From NCBI GenBank assembly GCA_026874595.1, contig CM049310.1, forward strand, positions 66,234,056 to 66,298,055: 64,000 nucleotides of DNA, given 5' to 3'. Shown here in pieces: positions 11,967 to 25,225 of this stretch. The notes beneath the pieces are model-generated. The model saw only the letters and a list, made by a program, of their open reading frames with translations. It had not been told where the DNA came from and did no database searches. Source of the DNA: Sipunculus nudus. Taxonomy: Eukaryota > Annelida > Sipuncula > Golfingiida > Sipunculidae. How positions within the stretch are numbered: position 1 is the stretch's first letter; every line of letters begins with the position of its first letter. A program made the translations under genes and the position numbers.

Positions 11967-12250
11967 GTATTTTTGGGGGAAAATCAGAAAATTCGAAAAT
12001 TTCCCTCCAAATTTCTCATTTTTTAAGTTAGAGAGCTCTAGATTTTTGCATTGTGTAGCATTTAATATGCTCTATGGAAAATTAATGCAAGTCTCGCAAA
12101 ATCTTGTGCCATTTGTCGTCAAATGAGACTTTTCGAGATTTCATTAAATACGATTTAGAGGTAGCAGTTTTACAGCTAAGGTTCTGAAAGTGACATATTT
12201 TCTGTTTTTCTGTATTATCTCGAACTTGTTTTTTCATTTTTCGAAAATAG

Positions 12251-12264
12251 CCACCAGGGGGCGT
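12251..12264 (+). promoter_or_regulatory. CTCF-like core motif
   Basis: CCACCAGGGGGCGT fits the CTCF core almost exactly. It is one of roughly three dozen in the window, all in plus orientation. Confidence 0.5.
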
Positions 12265-12839
12265 GGTACAGGAAACACTACAACTTATCATTTTTCCGCA
12301 ATATCTAAAAAAATATTAGGCATAAAACACATTTTTTCGTCGCATCTAAAACTAGGATCATTGCCTTATTCCTTCGTACATTTAGCCTTGTGCTGCGGTT
12401 ACCATGGTTACCAAATTTTGGGGTAAAACTTGACAATCTGAAAACATGATGTTTTTCGCTTTGATCTCTGTTAATATTTATGCTACAAGGGTCTAGTTTT
12501 TTGCATAAGGCAGCATTCCCATGGTTCTAAGTCATTTAATTGCTAATCTTGTCAAATCTCGCTCGGTTTATCGTCAAACGAGAAATTACGAGATTTTAAA
12601 CAAATATCTCTACCTCGGCTATTTTAATGCTACAAGGGTCTAGTTTTTATTGTTCTAGGATTTTTTAGTAGATTAAAGTGACACAAGTGAATATCTCGTC
12701 AAATCTTGCACCATTTGTCGTCAAACGAGAACAGAGCACCACTTAAACAAATGCCTATAATGCTGTCATTTTTTACACTACAGACATATAGTTTTCAGCA
12801 TGTGACAGCGCCTGACACTCTCAGTCATATAATGTGATT

Positions 12840-13429
12840 ATATAGCAATTCTCGTCAAATCTGGCCTCGTTTTTTATCAAATGATGAAAATAAATCCAAT
12901 TCCCGTGAGCACAAGTGGCTTCAGGGTTGACCGGTAAGTGCCGGCAAGGCCATTACAGTTGCAAGTTGGCGTGCGCGGTCGTCCATGAATTTCACAAAGC
13001 AGCATTGAAAAGAGGACAAAAGCCGCTAAATTTGAATTGAACACACCTGTTATTTTCATTGTGTCCCCTTGTGCGGCCATTTTTGTTGCCAGGAACCACT
13101 GGCAAATCTTTCAAACCAGGGACGGATCCCCCATTTTGTAGTTGGGTGTGTCAAAATATGGGCGGATCCCTGGTTTAGCAGTTGGGGGCAGGGGATTAAT
13201 TTTAATTATACATTAAATATTTATAATAAAAAATAAAATATTTCGAAACTTATTTTTTTCCGTTTAGAAATTAGCCGCCAGATGGCGCTGCAGCAATCAT
13301 TATTGTGCCATATCTCCAAAACTATACACACTGTCACAACATTGATTGCAGCATCTGATACTAGATTTATTGCGTTTATCCTCCTGGGGACTCTGTCACA
13401 TTCTGTAGGGGTTAAATTTAATTAAACAT

Positions 13430-13482
<53 letters not shown>

Positions 13483-15299
13483 AAATAAATATCTGGGAAC
13501 TTATTATTTTTCTTTTAGAAAAAAGCCGCCAGATGGCGCTGCAGCAAGCATTATTGTGCCATATCTCCAAAACTATAGACAGTGTCACAACATTGATTGC
13601 AGCATCTGAAACTAGATTTAATGCGATTATCCTCGTGGGGACTATGTCATAATCTTCCATTACCATGGTAACCTTATATACGTTACAATTATATTCTTCT
13701 TTTTCTTAAAATTAAAAATATGGAGTTTTGTTCTAATAGACGGTTTTCCATTCTCCATGATAGGAGTACATGGCCTTCACATGGAGTTTTTTCCCGTCTG
13801 TCTGTCTGATTGTCTGTCTACTCATCTGCGACTTTTGAAAATCAACACAACCACACAAAATTGTGCTTCTGTTTACACCATTATTCGGGTACTTCATTTG
13901 ACCAGTTCCAAATGTAAACTGCCTGCCTGCTGTATGTTGTCTCCTAGTTTGACTTTCTTATTTCCGCTTCCGGCAAGCGTTCGACCTCTGGTCGTCTAGT
14001 CTGTCTGTCTGTCCACGCTCTACAGGCCACAATTTTGCACCAATCGCTCTGAAACTTATACATTTAGTGTAAAATCATTTCTCCTCCGAGCCTATTGTTT
14101 TTGGTCATGATCAGTCCAAGGTCAAGGACATCAAAAGTTCATAAAACGTTTTTTTCTTCATATCTTTTTTTCTATAAAGCGTATCTACTTCAACTGTTGC
14201 TCATTTTCATCATCATTCCAAGGCCTTTCATCTGGTGTGTAGCTGACTCAAATTTGTTGTCACTTTGGTTACGTATTTTCGGGTAAAAGTGATGAAAATC
14301 GAAAATCAGTGGACTATTTTTCCTAACTTTGTCATTTTTAAAGATAGAGAGTTCTAGTTTTTTGCATCAGATAGTACTAAATAAGCTTTTTATCATACAA
14401 GTAAAAGTCTCGTTAAATCTCGCACCATTTCTTGTCAAACGAGAGTTTTTGAGATTTCATTAAATATGACCTACAGGTTGCATTTTTTTAACAAAGGCTC
14501 TGAAATTGATATATTTTGTGTTATTTATTAATATCTCGAAATCAGTTTTTCATTTTTTGGAAATAGCCACCAGGGGGCGTGGTACCTGAAACACTGTAAC
14601 ATATCATTTTTCTGCAATATCTAAAAAAATTTTAAACATGGCACAATTTTTATTGTTGTATCTTAAACTAGGAACATTGGCTTATTCCTCCGCACATTTA
14701 GCTTTGATCTGCCTTTATCATGGATACCAAATTTTGGGGTTAAACTTGACGATATGAAAATATGTAGTTTTTGGCTTCTATCTCGGTTAATATTTATCTT
14801 TTAAGGGTCTAGTTTTTTTGCATAAGGCTGCTTCCTCTTGGTTCTCAGTCATTCAGTTGCAGGTCTCGTCAAATCTCGCTCGGTTTATTGCCAAACGAGA
14901 AATTACGAGATTTCACAGAAATGCTTATAACTTGATCACGGTTAATGCTAAAATTGAGTAGTTTTCAGCATTTGGTAGCATTTCAGAAGCTGGACATGAT
15001 TACACTGCAAATCTCGCCACATCTCGTATCATCTCCCGCCAAACGAGAATATTTTAGATTTCAAACAAATGTCTTTAAATCGATTATTTTCATGCTAGAT
15101 ATTTTATTTTTCTATTGTTCAAGAATCACTTGACTAGTTTTAGGTGACAAAAGTGAATATCTCGTCATATCTCGCACCATTTCTTGTCAAACGAGAACAT
15201 GGGACCATTCAAAGAAACGCCTATAATTCTGTTATTTTTATGTGGAAGACTTATAGTTTTCAGCATTTTATAGCGTCTAACAATCTCGGTCACATTATA
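12840..15299 (+). repeat. Higher-order repeat unit B
   Basis: Second copy of the 2.4-kb unit. It contains an internal duplication of the CTCF-like segment (near 13276 and 13528) separated by an (AT)n tract, a further core at 14567-14579, and several 'TCTCG..CGAGA' elements. It lacks the CTTGCCGG stem-loop pair of unit A, having only the shorter CGACC/GGTCG hairpin near 13980. Confidence 0.75.
13432..13479. repeat. (AT)n microsatellite
   Basis: A run of about 24 AT dinucleotides between two copies of the CTCF-like segment. Confidence 0.95.
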
Positions 15300-15772
15300 T
15301 GATTATATTGAAAGTTTCTTCAAATTTTGCATCGTTTTTCTTCAAATAAAAAAAGTACATCCAATTGCCATGACCATAAGCGATGGCAGTATGTGATAGT
15401 AAATGTCGGCAGGGGCATTACATTTGACAGTTGGAGCTTTGTTCTATGGATGTGCGATGGTCCATGAAAAGACACAATTCGGATTGATCCCACCTGTGCT
15501 TTTGGTGGTGGCCTCTTTTCATGCTTTGTATGGACGCACTTTGAGGATTTCAATGCATTGAGAGCTTATTGACCTGTTGTAAAGGATAATCCCTTAAAAA
15601 AAACAAAATCAAAGAGAGAGGCTCCCCGAAATATTACTGAATGCAGAGATAGTGTTGCTGGTAAGCACAGTCACAACTATAATATCAGGGACGGATCCCC
15701 GATTTGCAGTTGGGTGTGTCAAATCAGGGACGGATATCCGGTTTGCAATTCGGGGTAGGGGTTAAATATATC

Positions 15773-15774
<2 letters not shown>

Positions 15775-15822
<48 letters not shown>

Positions 15823-15823
15823 G
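15775..15823. repeat. (AAT)n microsatellite
   Basis: About 16 copies of ATA/TAA trinucleotide in repeat unit C. Confidence 0.95.
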
Positions 15824-16649
15824 CATACTAATAAAATTTCGCACGGAAGCTTACTTTTATCATTTTGGAAAATAACCACCAGATGGCGCTGCAGTAATCA
15901 TTATTGTTCCATATCTCCAAAACTATAAACTGTGTCACAACTTTGATTGTAGCATCTGAAACAAGATTTAATGCGTTTATCCTCTTGGTGACTCTATCAT
16001 ATTCTTCCCTTACCATAGTGAGCTTATGTAGGTTACAATTCATGAAATTCAAAATATGAAGATTCATTCGAATAGACTCTGGCTTATTTTATTCATACTT
16101 TCAATTATCTATGGAATGAGTACATGACTTTCATCTTGAGTTTTTTTCCGTCTCTCTGTCTCTTTGTCTGTCTACTAGTCTGCGACTTGTCTGTGACTTT
16201 TGAAAATCAACATAACCACATGAAGATATGCATTTTTCTCCCCAACAATAGGGGTTGTTCAATTGACCAGTTCCAAATGTTCCCTGTCTTTCTGCTGCTT
16301 GTTGTCTGTTAGTTTGACTTTCTTATTTCTACTTCCGGCAAGTCCCGACCTATGGTCGTCTTGTCTTGTTTGTCTGTCTGTCTGTCTGTCTGTATATCCA
16401 CGCTCCACAGGCCACAATTTTGCACAAATCGCTATGAAACTTATAGATACGTTGTAAGACCTGTTCTCCTTGGAGCCTATTGTTTTTGGTCATGATCGGT
16501 CAAAGGTCAAGGTCAGTGTCACCAAAAAACCTAAAATCTTTATTTTCTTCATATCTTCGTCAATATTAATCGAAGCCGCTTAATCTGTAGCTCATTTTAC
16601 TCCTCATTGTGTTAGCTTTCCAAGTGCTAGCAAATTTTTCCGGTCAATG

Positions 16650-16663
16650 GTTACCATGGTAAC
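16650..16663. promoter_or_regulatory. RFX X-box-like palindrome
   Basis: GTTACCATGGTAAC, identical to the site at 11953-11966 and 143 bp after a TCAAGGTCA motif, as in unit A. Confidence 0.45.
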
Positions 16664-17607
16664 GTATTTTGGGGGAAAATCAGAAAATTCGAAAATTTCC
16701 CTCCAAATTTCTCAATTTTTAAGTTAGAGAGGTCTAGATTTTTGCATTGTTTAGTATTCAATATGCTCTGTACGAAATTAATGCAAGTCTTGCAAAATCT
16801 CGTGCCATTTGTCGTCAAATGAGACATTTGAGATTTCATTTAATACGATTTAGAGGTCGCAGTTTTATAGCTACGGTTCTGAAAGTGACATATTTTCTGT
16901 TGTTCTGGATTATCTCGAACTTGTTTTTTCATTTTTTGAAAATAGCCACCAGGGGGCGTGGTACTGGAAACACTACAACTTATCATTTTTCCGCAATATC
17001 TAAAAAAATATTAAGCATATAACAATTTTTTTTTGTCGCATCTAAAACTTGGATCATTGCCTTATTCCTTCGTACATATAGCCTTGTGCTGCAGGTACCA
17101 TGGTTACCAAATTTTTGGGTAAAACTTCTGAAAACATGATGTTTTTGGCTTCTATCTCTGTTAATATTTATGCTAGAAGGGTCTAGTTTTCTGCATAAGG
17201 CAGCATTCCCTTGGTTCTAAGTCATTCAGTTGCAAATCTCGTCACATCTCGATCGGTTTATCGTCAAACGAGAAATTACGAGATTTCACAGAAATGCTTA
17301 TAATCTGATCACCTTTTCAGCTGAAGAGCAGTTGTTTTCAGCATTTGGTAGCTTTTTTAGAGCTTAATATGAATGAATTGCAAATATCGCCCAATCTCGC
17401 ATCATCTCCCACCAAACGATAAATTCGAGATTTTAAACAAATATCTGTATCTCGGCTATTTTAATGCTACAAGGGTCTAGTTTGTTATTGTTCCAGGATG
17501 TTTTAGTAGATTAAAGTGACACAAGTGAATATCTCGTCAAGTCTCGCGCCTTTTGTCGTCAAACGAGAAGAGGGGACCATTTAAACAAATGCCTATAATG
17601 CTGTCAG

Positions 17608-20031
17608 TTTTAGCGAACCTGTGAGCTTATGCGATGGTGAGGCGTTGTCGGGCGTCCGGCGTCTGTACGTTAACCCATACTATCTTGAAAACGGCAAGAA
17701 TTAGTATCACGAAATCTTATGCATAAAATTAGTCATCTAAAAAATTCTATCGGATTTTGCTTATTTCTTGGCTAACTGCATTTTCTTAGATTTTATAGGG
17801 AAAAAGTTAAAAAAGCGTAAAAAATCTTCTTCTCCAAATTTGTCTAGCCAAATTATCCAATATGTTACAGAACTGTTTCCTGGAACTATCTCTCTCAAGT
17901 TTGTTCGAATGGTTGAAGTTTGGTGATTTTTGGCCGAGTTACAGGATGTTGAACTTAGTCATCTATCCAAAAAAGCATACTAAAATTACAATCTCAGAAA
18001 AGGCTTGAGCTATCATCACCAAATTTTATGCCAATGTTGGTAACATGAGTCATATCTGAAATTGAGGTATTGGTGGCGCCACCTGCATCGGCCTTTTTTG
18101 TTCGGGGGTCATCAGTTCCCGTATCATACTGACAGCTACAAATAACTTCTTCTCAGAAACGAAATGGCCAAATTGTTTAATATCGCACAGAAATGATCCT
18201 AGGGTAGTGCTTTCTGAAGTTTGTTCAAATGGTCTCAGTTCAGTGACTTTTGGCTAAGTTATGGGAAGCTGAATTTAGTCATATGCCATAACAGCCCATT
18301 TTAGCTAAGTGGCTACAAAAATCTTCTTCTCAAAAACCACTGGGCCAAATTCTTAAATCTCACACATTAATTATCCTTAGATGTTGATAATTCAAGTTTG
18401 TTCAAATGGTCTCAGTTCAGTGACTTTTGGTTGAGTTATGGGAAGCTGAATTTAGTCATATGCCATAACAGCCCATGTTAGCTGAGTGGCTACAAAAATC
18501 TTCTTCTCAAAAACCACTGGGCCAAAATCTCATACATTAATTATCCTTAGAAGTTTATAATTCAAGTTTGTTCAAATGGTTTTGGTTCAATGATTTTTGG
18601 CAGAGTTATGGGAAGCTGAACTTTGCCATTTTGCTGTATTTTCCCATATGAGTTAAAAACCTACAAAACGTTTTTCGACTGATGATACTGAGGCCAGTTT
18701 GTTTAATATTTTGCATGAATAATTCCCTGAATCATTCTAATAATAATTGTCTTTTATGGTTCCAAAAAATGAATTTTGGCTGAATTATAAAGATTGAATT
18801 GAGTCATTTTACCATATATGTTAGCTGTGTGAAGCAGATACATCTAGCCTAGCACCAGTTTATCAGCATCCATTACATCATGCCTCTAGACATTTAGATT
18901 TCAGAATATCTATGGAAAATATTGAAAAGAATGTTTTTTTAAAAGCTTTTAAAAATGTAGATTTATGATATTACATATCATCTGTACACTATTCATAATT
19001 TCTCAGGAATACCAGGAGCTACCATCTCCAAATTTTATGCAGTTATCAGTCACATATCAAATGTTGATGGATTCAGCTATTTTTTGCTATCTGCATTTAC
19101 TTAGATTTTACAGGGGAAAAGCTGAAAAAAACTTCTTCTTGTAAAGAGTCCAGCCAAATTGTTCAATATTTTACAGAAATGATCCCAGAGGCGAGCCTTC
19201 TGAAGTTTGTTCAAATGGTTTGTGTAGGATAAATTTTAGCAGAGTTACCTAAGAGGCCAAGATTGTATACGTTTCTTGAATAGGTTGAGAAACTGCCAAC
19301 TGTTTCAGATTTGGCAACAGATCAAGAGTTCATTCAGTGCAGCCAGATTTAGGTCAAGAGTTTAATCAGTGCAGCCAAGCACAAGGCATGTGATCACCTC
19401 TGGGCAGCATGTGATCATTTCATGGGTAGCATGTGATCACCTCATGAGTATCATGTGATCACCTCATGTTCATTCAGTGCAGCCAGGTACAGGTCAAAAG
19501 TTCACTCAGTCAAGCCAGGTGCAGGTCAAGAGTTCACTCAGTGCAGTAGCCTGAGCCAGTAATTTGTCACAGTACACTCGGGGCAACAGCCTTTCTCACC
19601 TAAACCTGGTCAGCCCCATTCATCAGACTCAGGGTAAGTTTGATGTATTGGGCTGATATTCTGACCTGTCTATGTGTCTTTAATGGCTTTCTCGTTCACA
19701 AGACAGGTGTTGCCATCTACAATGATTTTTGCAAAGTGTATGTGCCTGCTTAATTCTACGGAAGAATTTGATATATCAGCCTGAAATTGGACATATTTGT
19801 ACATGTCAAATAGCTTTGTCGTATACAAGACTGGTGGTGCCACCTACAATAATTTTTGTGTTGTGTGCACCCATGCCAGAAATTCAGCAGTGATGTTTGT
19901 GTATTGTTTCTTGTTCAAAATGTTTAGTACTTGCATTGTTCATATATATGAAAAGTAGTGGTTCAGCATTGAAGCGTTATACCTGGTGTATATCCATATG
20001 CACAGGTTCGCATTAGGCCTGTAGGCCTTGT
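17608..20031 (+). mobile_element. 'AGCGAACC' repeat element inserted in the higher-order array
   Basis: About 2.4 kb unlike its surroundings interrupts a sentence that reads uninterrupted at 12760-12800. Its left end reads AGCGAACCTGTGAGCTT, and the same left end recurs at about 27790 and 34875 in other contexts, which defines the 5' boundary. Internally it has three or four imperfect repeats of about 150-180 bp around a 'caagtttgttcaaatggt' phrase (17897, 18220, 18390, 18560). No coding capacity or terminal inverted repeat was found, so the class is unknown. Confidence 0.65.
19330..19550 (+). repeat. Two interleaved short tandem repeats
   Basis: Four copies of a 19-22 bp unit centred on the palindrome GTGATCAC (19390-19466) sit between copies of a unit of about 32 bp containing 'TTCACTCAGTGCAGCCAGG'. 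Confidence 0.75.
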
Positions 20032-21894
20032 TCACACTAAAGACATAGTTTTCAGCGTGCGACAGCGTCTGACACTCTCAATCACATTATGTGATTATAT
20101 AGCATTTCTCGTCAAATCTCGCCTCGTTTTTTATCAAATGATTAAGAGACATCCAATTGCCGTGAGCACAAGTGGCTTCAGGGTTGACTGGTAAGTGCCG
20201 GCAAGGCCATTACAGTTGCAAGTTGGCATGCGCGGTCGTCCATGAATTTCACAAAGCAGAATTGGATAGAGGACAAAAGCCGCTAAATTTGAATTGAACA
20301 CACCTGTAATTTTATTGAGTTCCCTAGTGCGGCCACTTGTGTTGCCAGGAACCACTGGCAAATCTTTCAAACCAGGGACGGATCCCCGATTTTTAAGTTG
20401 GGTGTGACAAAATATGGGTGGATCCCTGGTTTAGCAGTTGGGGGGGCAGGGGTCAAATTTTAAATATACATCAAATATTTATAATAAAAAATAAAATATT
20501 TCGAAACTTTTTCCTTTTAGAAAATAGCCACCACATGACGCTGCAGCAATTATTATTGTGCCATATCTACAAAACTGTACACTGACACAACATTGATTGC
20601 AGCATCTGATACTAGATTTAATGCGTTATCCTCCTGGGGACTCTGTCATATTCTGCAGGGGTTAAATTTTAATTATACATTAAATATATATTTTAAAAAA
20701 ATATCTGGGAACTAAATTTTTTTTCCTTTTAGAAAATAGCTGCCAGATGGCAATGCAGCATTCATTATTGTGCCATATCTCCAAAACAAAAGTGTCACAA
20801 CATTGATTGCAGCATCTGAAACTAGATTTAATATGTTTATCCTCGGGGGACTCCATCATATTCTTCCATTACCATGGTGACTTAATATAGGTTACAATTC
20901 TTGAAATTCCAAATAAGAATAAAGATTTATTCTTATAGACTGTGGCTTATTTTATTCATGCTTTCCATTCTCTATGGCATGATTATATGGCCCTGACTTG
21001 ATTTTTTCCAACTGTCTGTCTGTTCGTCTGTCTACTCATCTGCGACTTTTGAAAATCATTTAAACCACATAAAGATGTGTTTATAGCTATTTCCTCCATG
21101 ACAGGGGTTTTTCATTTGATCAGATCAAAATGTTCCCTGTCTGTCTGCTTTTTAACTGTCCGTCTGTTTCGCTGTCTTATTTCCGGCCACTTCCGGCCTC
21201 TGGTCGTCTAGTTGCTTGCCGGAAATCTTCGATTTCGGCAAGTTGGTTGGTCATTTGCGTATGTCTGTTTGTTTGTGTGTTTGTTGCTTGCTGGAAATCT
21301 TCGATTTCGGCAAGTTGGTTGGTCAGTTGCGTATGTCTGTCTGTCTGTTTGTGTTTGTCTGTGGACTCTCTACAGGCCACAATTTTGCAGGAATTGCTTT
21401 CAAACTCATATAGCTGGTCAAAAATTAAAATTCCAGGAAGCCTATTTTTTTGGGGGCAATATAGGTCAAAGGTCAAGGTCATCAGAAGTATACAAAACGG
21501 TTTTTTCTTCATATCTTTGTTACTATTAGTGGTATCTTCTTCAAACATAGCTAATTTTAAACATCATTCCCAGGCCTTTCTTCTGGTGTGTAGCTCTTTC
21601 AAATTTGCCGTAACCATGGTTACGGAATTTGGGGAAAAAGTCATGATATTCTGAAATAAGGGGTCTTACTTTTCTAACTTTGTCAGTTTAAAAGCTAGAG
21701 AGGTCTAGTTTTTTGCTTCAGGTAGCATTTAACAAGTACTGCAAGATTTCATTAAAAGTCTCGCGATATCTCGTATAATATCTCGTCAAACGAGATATTT
21801 CGAGATTTCAGTAATCTTGCCCTGGAGGTCACAGTTTTGCAGGGATCTTTTTGAAACTGACATATCGTAAGTCCTACATTATTATCTCAAAATA
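20032..21894 (+). repeat. Higher-order repeat, fourth copy (diverged)
   Basis: This copy resumes the unit sequence after the insertion, with the same block at 20135-20340. Its CTCF-like segments at about 20523 and 20742 are degenerate. Two stem-loops lie at 21213-21314 and a GTAACCATGGTTAC palindrome at 21610-21623. Confidence 0.7.
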
Positions 21895-22735
21895 GTTGTT
21901 CCATTTTTTAAATGCAGCCGCTAGGTGGCGCTGTATGCAAACCTCCCCAACATATCATGTTTTGGCCATATCTCCACAATTGTGAGCCTCAATTACATAA
22001 ACCATAGCTTATTTTCTTCCCCTAAATCTTTTCAAACTCATGGTGTAGTCATTTTGACTCAATCTTGAGTCACTTTGTCTGTGTGTCCGTCTGTTTCTCA
22101 GTTGTCCTCAAATCCGCTTGCTTGCCGGTTCTTGCGTCTCACATATAGCATTCTACAGGCCATAGTTTTGAGAGAATCCTTTTAAAACTATTACATCTTA
22201 TGTCTTACACTAATATCTCGAAAAAGATTTTTCATTTTCCGGAATTGGCCGGTAGGGGGCGGTGCACTCAAACTTGCACAACATATCATTTTTTGGCCAT
22301 ATCTTCAAAACTATAAACCTCATTTACATAAACTATAGCTTATTTTCTTCCTCTGGGTCTTTCCAAAAATCTCGTGTATTCATTTGGTCTCGATCTTGAG
22401 TCACTTTGTCTGTGTGTCCGTCTGTTTCTCAGTTGTCCTCAAATTCGCTTGCTTGCCGGTTCTTGCGTCTCACATATAGCATTCTACAGGCCACAGTTTT
22501 GAAAGAATCCTTTTAAAACTATTACATCTTATGTCTTACACTAATATCTCGAAACTGATTTTTCATTTTCCAGAATTGGCCGCTAGGGGGGCGGTGCACT
22601 CAAACTTGCACAACATATCATTTTTTGGCCATATCTCCCAAACTATAAACCTCATTTACATAAACTATAGCTAATTATCTTCCTCTGAGGTTTCTTCATA
22701 ACATGATTAAGTGATCTGTTCTCAATCTTGGGTCA
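21895..22735 (+). repeat. Tandem array of about 330-bp monomers
   Basis: Each monomer carries a CTCF-like core (near 21917, 22247 and 22580; spacing 330 and 333 bp), then 'catatctccaaaactata', a TGTCTGTCTG tract and a CTTGCTTGCCGG segment. No coding capacity. Confidence 0.8.
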
Positions 22736-22755
22736 GTTTGTCAGTATGTTTGTCA

Positions 22756-22899
22756 CTTGCCGGAATCAAAGATTTTGGCAAGTATGTTGGTCAGTTCCGT
22801 ATGTTTGTTGCTTGCCGAAAATCTTCGATTTCTGCAAGCAGGTTGGTCAGTCGCGGATGTCTGTTTGTTGCTTGCCGGAAATCTCTGATTTCGGCAAGC
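22756..22899 (+). repeat. Three tandem stem-loop modules, 55-60 bp period
   Basis: Stem-loops begin near 22756, 22811 and 22871. Stem sequence differs between copies (GAATC/GATT.. against GAAATC/GATTTC) while pairing is largely kept. Confidence 0.8.
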
Positions 22900-24860
22900 A
22901 GGTTGGTCAGTCGCGGATGTCCGTTTGTCTGTTCGTTTGTCTGTGTACTCTCTAGAGGCCACAATTTTGCAGCAATTGCTTTCAATCTAATACAGCTGAT
23001 AGACAAGCAAAATTCCTCGAGGCCTATTGTTATTGGGCGACATAGGTCCAAGGTCAAGGTCATCAATACTTCTCAAAACGGTTTTTTCTTCATATCTTTG
23101 TAACTGTTAGTGGTATCTTCTTCAAACATAGCTAATTTTAAACGTCATTCCCAGGCCTTTCTTCTGGTGTGTAGCTCTTTCAAATTTGCCGTAACCATGG
23201 TTACGCATTTTGGGGAAAAAGTCATGATATTCTGAAATAAGGGGTCTTATTTTTCTAACTTTGTCAGTTTTAAAGCTAGAGAGGTCTAGTTTTTTGCATC
23301 AGGTAGCATTTAACAAGTACTGCAAGACTTTATTAAAAGTCTCGCGATATCTCGTACAATATCTCGTCAAACGAGATATTTCGAGATTTCAGTAATCTTG
23401 CCCTGGAGGTCACAGTTTTGCAGGGATCTTTTTGAAACTGACATATCGTAAGTCCTACATTATTATATCGAAATGGTTGTCCCATTTTTTAAATGCAGCC
23501 GCTAGGTGGCGCTGTATCCAAACCTCCCCAACATATCATGTTTTGGCAATATCTCCAAAATTATAAGCCTCAATTACAAAAACTAAAGTTTATTGCTTGC
23601 CGGAAATCTTCGATTTCGGCAAGCATGTTCGTCAGTTGCGTATGTTTTGTTGCTTTGTTTGTCACGACTCTCCAGGCCACACTTTTGCATCAATCAACTT
23701 GAAACTTACAGGCTTGATTGACAAACCGATTTCTAGGTGCCCTATTGTTTTTGGTCAACATTGCTCCAAGGTCAACGGTCAAGGTCACGACAGGTATGGT
23801 TAACGGTTTTTGCACTATAACTTCGCCATCAATAGGCTTATCCACTTCTGCAATAGCTCATTTTTTTCGTCATCACCTGGCCTTTCTTTTGACATGTAGC
23901 TTACTTAAATTTGCCGTTACCATGGTTACATTTTTTGGGGAGAAATCATGGAATTTCATGATATTTTTCAAATTTGCAGCAATCACCCTGATTCCGAGAT
24001 ATTTTATGTAACATAAGAATATCTCGAAATTGTTTTTTCAGATTTTGGAAATGGCCGACAGGGGGCGTTGCAGATGAAAAAACATGAAAATTTGTTTTGG
24101 TGCTATACCTCCACAACTATTAAACATTGGGCCATTTCCATCACAGCACCTTAAACTAGAGTCCATGGGCTTATTTTTGCGCATAGGTAAAAAAGTGCGC
24201 TATTGCCAGATTTCTCTATTTTTGGGGTAAAACTTTTTTTGTTGCTTGCCGGAAATCTTCGATTTTCGCAAGCTGGTTGGTCAGTCGCGGATGTCTGTTT
24301 GTCTGTTTGTTTGTTTGTCTGTCCAGTCTCTTCAGGTCGCAATTTTGATCCCATCGCTTTCAAACTTTCACAGTTTGTGTAAAATCAAAAATGCAAGAAG
24401 CCTTTTGTTTTTGGGCAATATAGGTCAAAGGTCAAGGTCATCAAAAGTTCCTAAAGTGCTCTTTTCTTCATATCTCCATTACTATTTGTCATAGCCACTT
24501 GAAACATGGCTCATTTTAATCGGAATACCAAGGCCTTTCTTCTGATATATATGTTGCTGAAATCTGCTGTTTCTATGGTTACACATTTTTGGGGAAAACT
24601 CATGATTTTCGAAAATAAAAGGCCTAATTTTTGTAACTTTGTCAGTTTTATAGCTAGAGAGGTCTGTTTTTTTGCATAATGTAGCCCGTCAAGAGTTCTC
24701 GACGATCCAATACCAAGTCTTGCCAATTCTAGCATGAAATCTCGCCATACGAGATGTTTCGTGATATCATTAATGATACCCTAGATGCCACAAATTTGAA
24801 GTATTTGTTATGAAACTGATATATTTTATATCCAACAGCAATATCTCGAAATTATTTTTC
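22900..24860 (+). repeat. Repeat bodies with stem-loops and CTCF-like cores
   Basis: Copies of the long repeat body: a GTAACCATGGTTAC palindrome at 23191-23204, a CTCF-like core near 23508, a stem-loop near 23597, a TCAAGGTCA motif near 23782, a core near 24055 and a stem-loop near 24244. No gene seen. Confidence 0.7.
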
Positions 24861-24876
24861 CATTGTTTTAATTTGA

Positions 24877-24895
24877 CCGCCAGGGGGCGCTGCAG
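24877..24895 (+). promoter_or_regulatory. CTCF-like core motif, strong match
   Basis: CCGCCAGGGGGCGCTGCAG matches the CTCF core and its downstream GC(T)GCAG extension. Confidence 0.55.
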
Positions 24896-25206
24896 CGAAT
24901 ACACAGTGACATATCTTGTTTTGACCATATCTCCAAAACAATTGATCTTACTTACATAAATTATAGCTTATTTTCTTGTCCTGAGTCTTCCCTATATTCT
25001 GGTTGGGTCATCTGGTCTCAATCTTGTGTCACTTTGTCAGTGTGTCTGTCTGTTTGTCTGCTGTCCACAATCACGCCCGCTGGTTGGTGTAGCATGTTAC
25101 ATATAGCAAAGTACAAGCCATAGTTTTTAACGAATCTTTTTGAAACTAGTACATCTTATATCTGAGACTAATATAAAAAAACAGGTATTTCATTTTCTGG
25201 CTGTGG

Positions 25207-25225
25207 CCGCTAGGGGGCGCTGCAG
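25207..25225 (+). promoter_or_regulatory. CTCF-like core motif, strong match
   Basis: CCGCTAGGGGGCGCTGCAG, exactly one 330-bp monomer after the previous site. Confidence 0.55.

Larger units (their letters stand above)
10440..12839 (+). repeat. Higher-order repeat unit A (about 2.4 kb)
   Basis: First of at least three head-to-tail copies (A 10440, B 12840, C 15300) with a period of about 2.3-2.46 kb; a fourth begins near 20032. Ordered landmarks: a block around 10497-10600; a CTCF-like core near 10889; TCTG microsatellite with two stem-loops (11573-11647); a TCAAGGTCA motif (11810-11818); an X-box-like palindrome (11953-11966); a second CTCF-like core (12251-12264); a second CCATGG palindrome (12398-12411); and several 'TCTCGTCAAACGAGA' elements. 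No coding function is apparent; open frames here are microsatellite translations. Confidence 0.8.
15300..17607 (+). repeat. Higher-order repeat unit C
   Basis: Third copy. Landmarks repeat with the same spacing as in unit A: TCAAGGTCA at 16507, X-box palindrome at 16650-16663, CTCF-like core at 16946-16958, second CCATGG palindrome at 17095. The unit is interrupted at 17607 by the 'AGCGAACC' element, and its remaining segment resumes near 20032. Confidence 0.75.
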
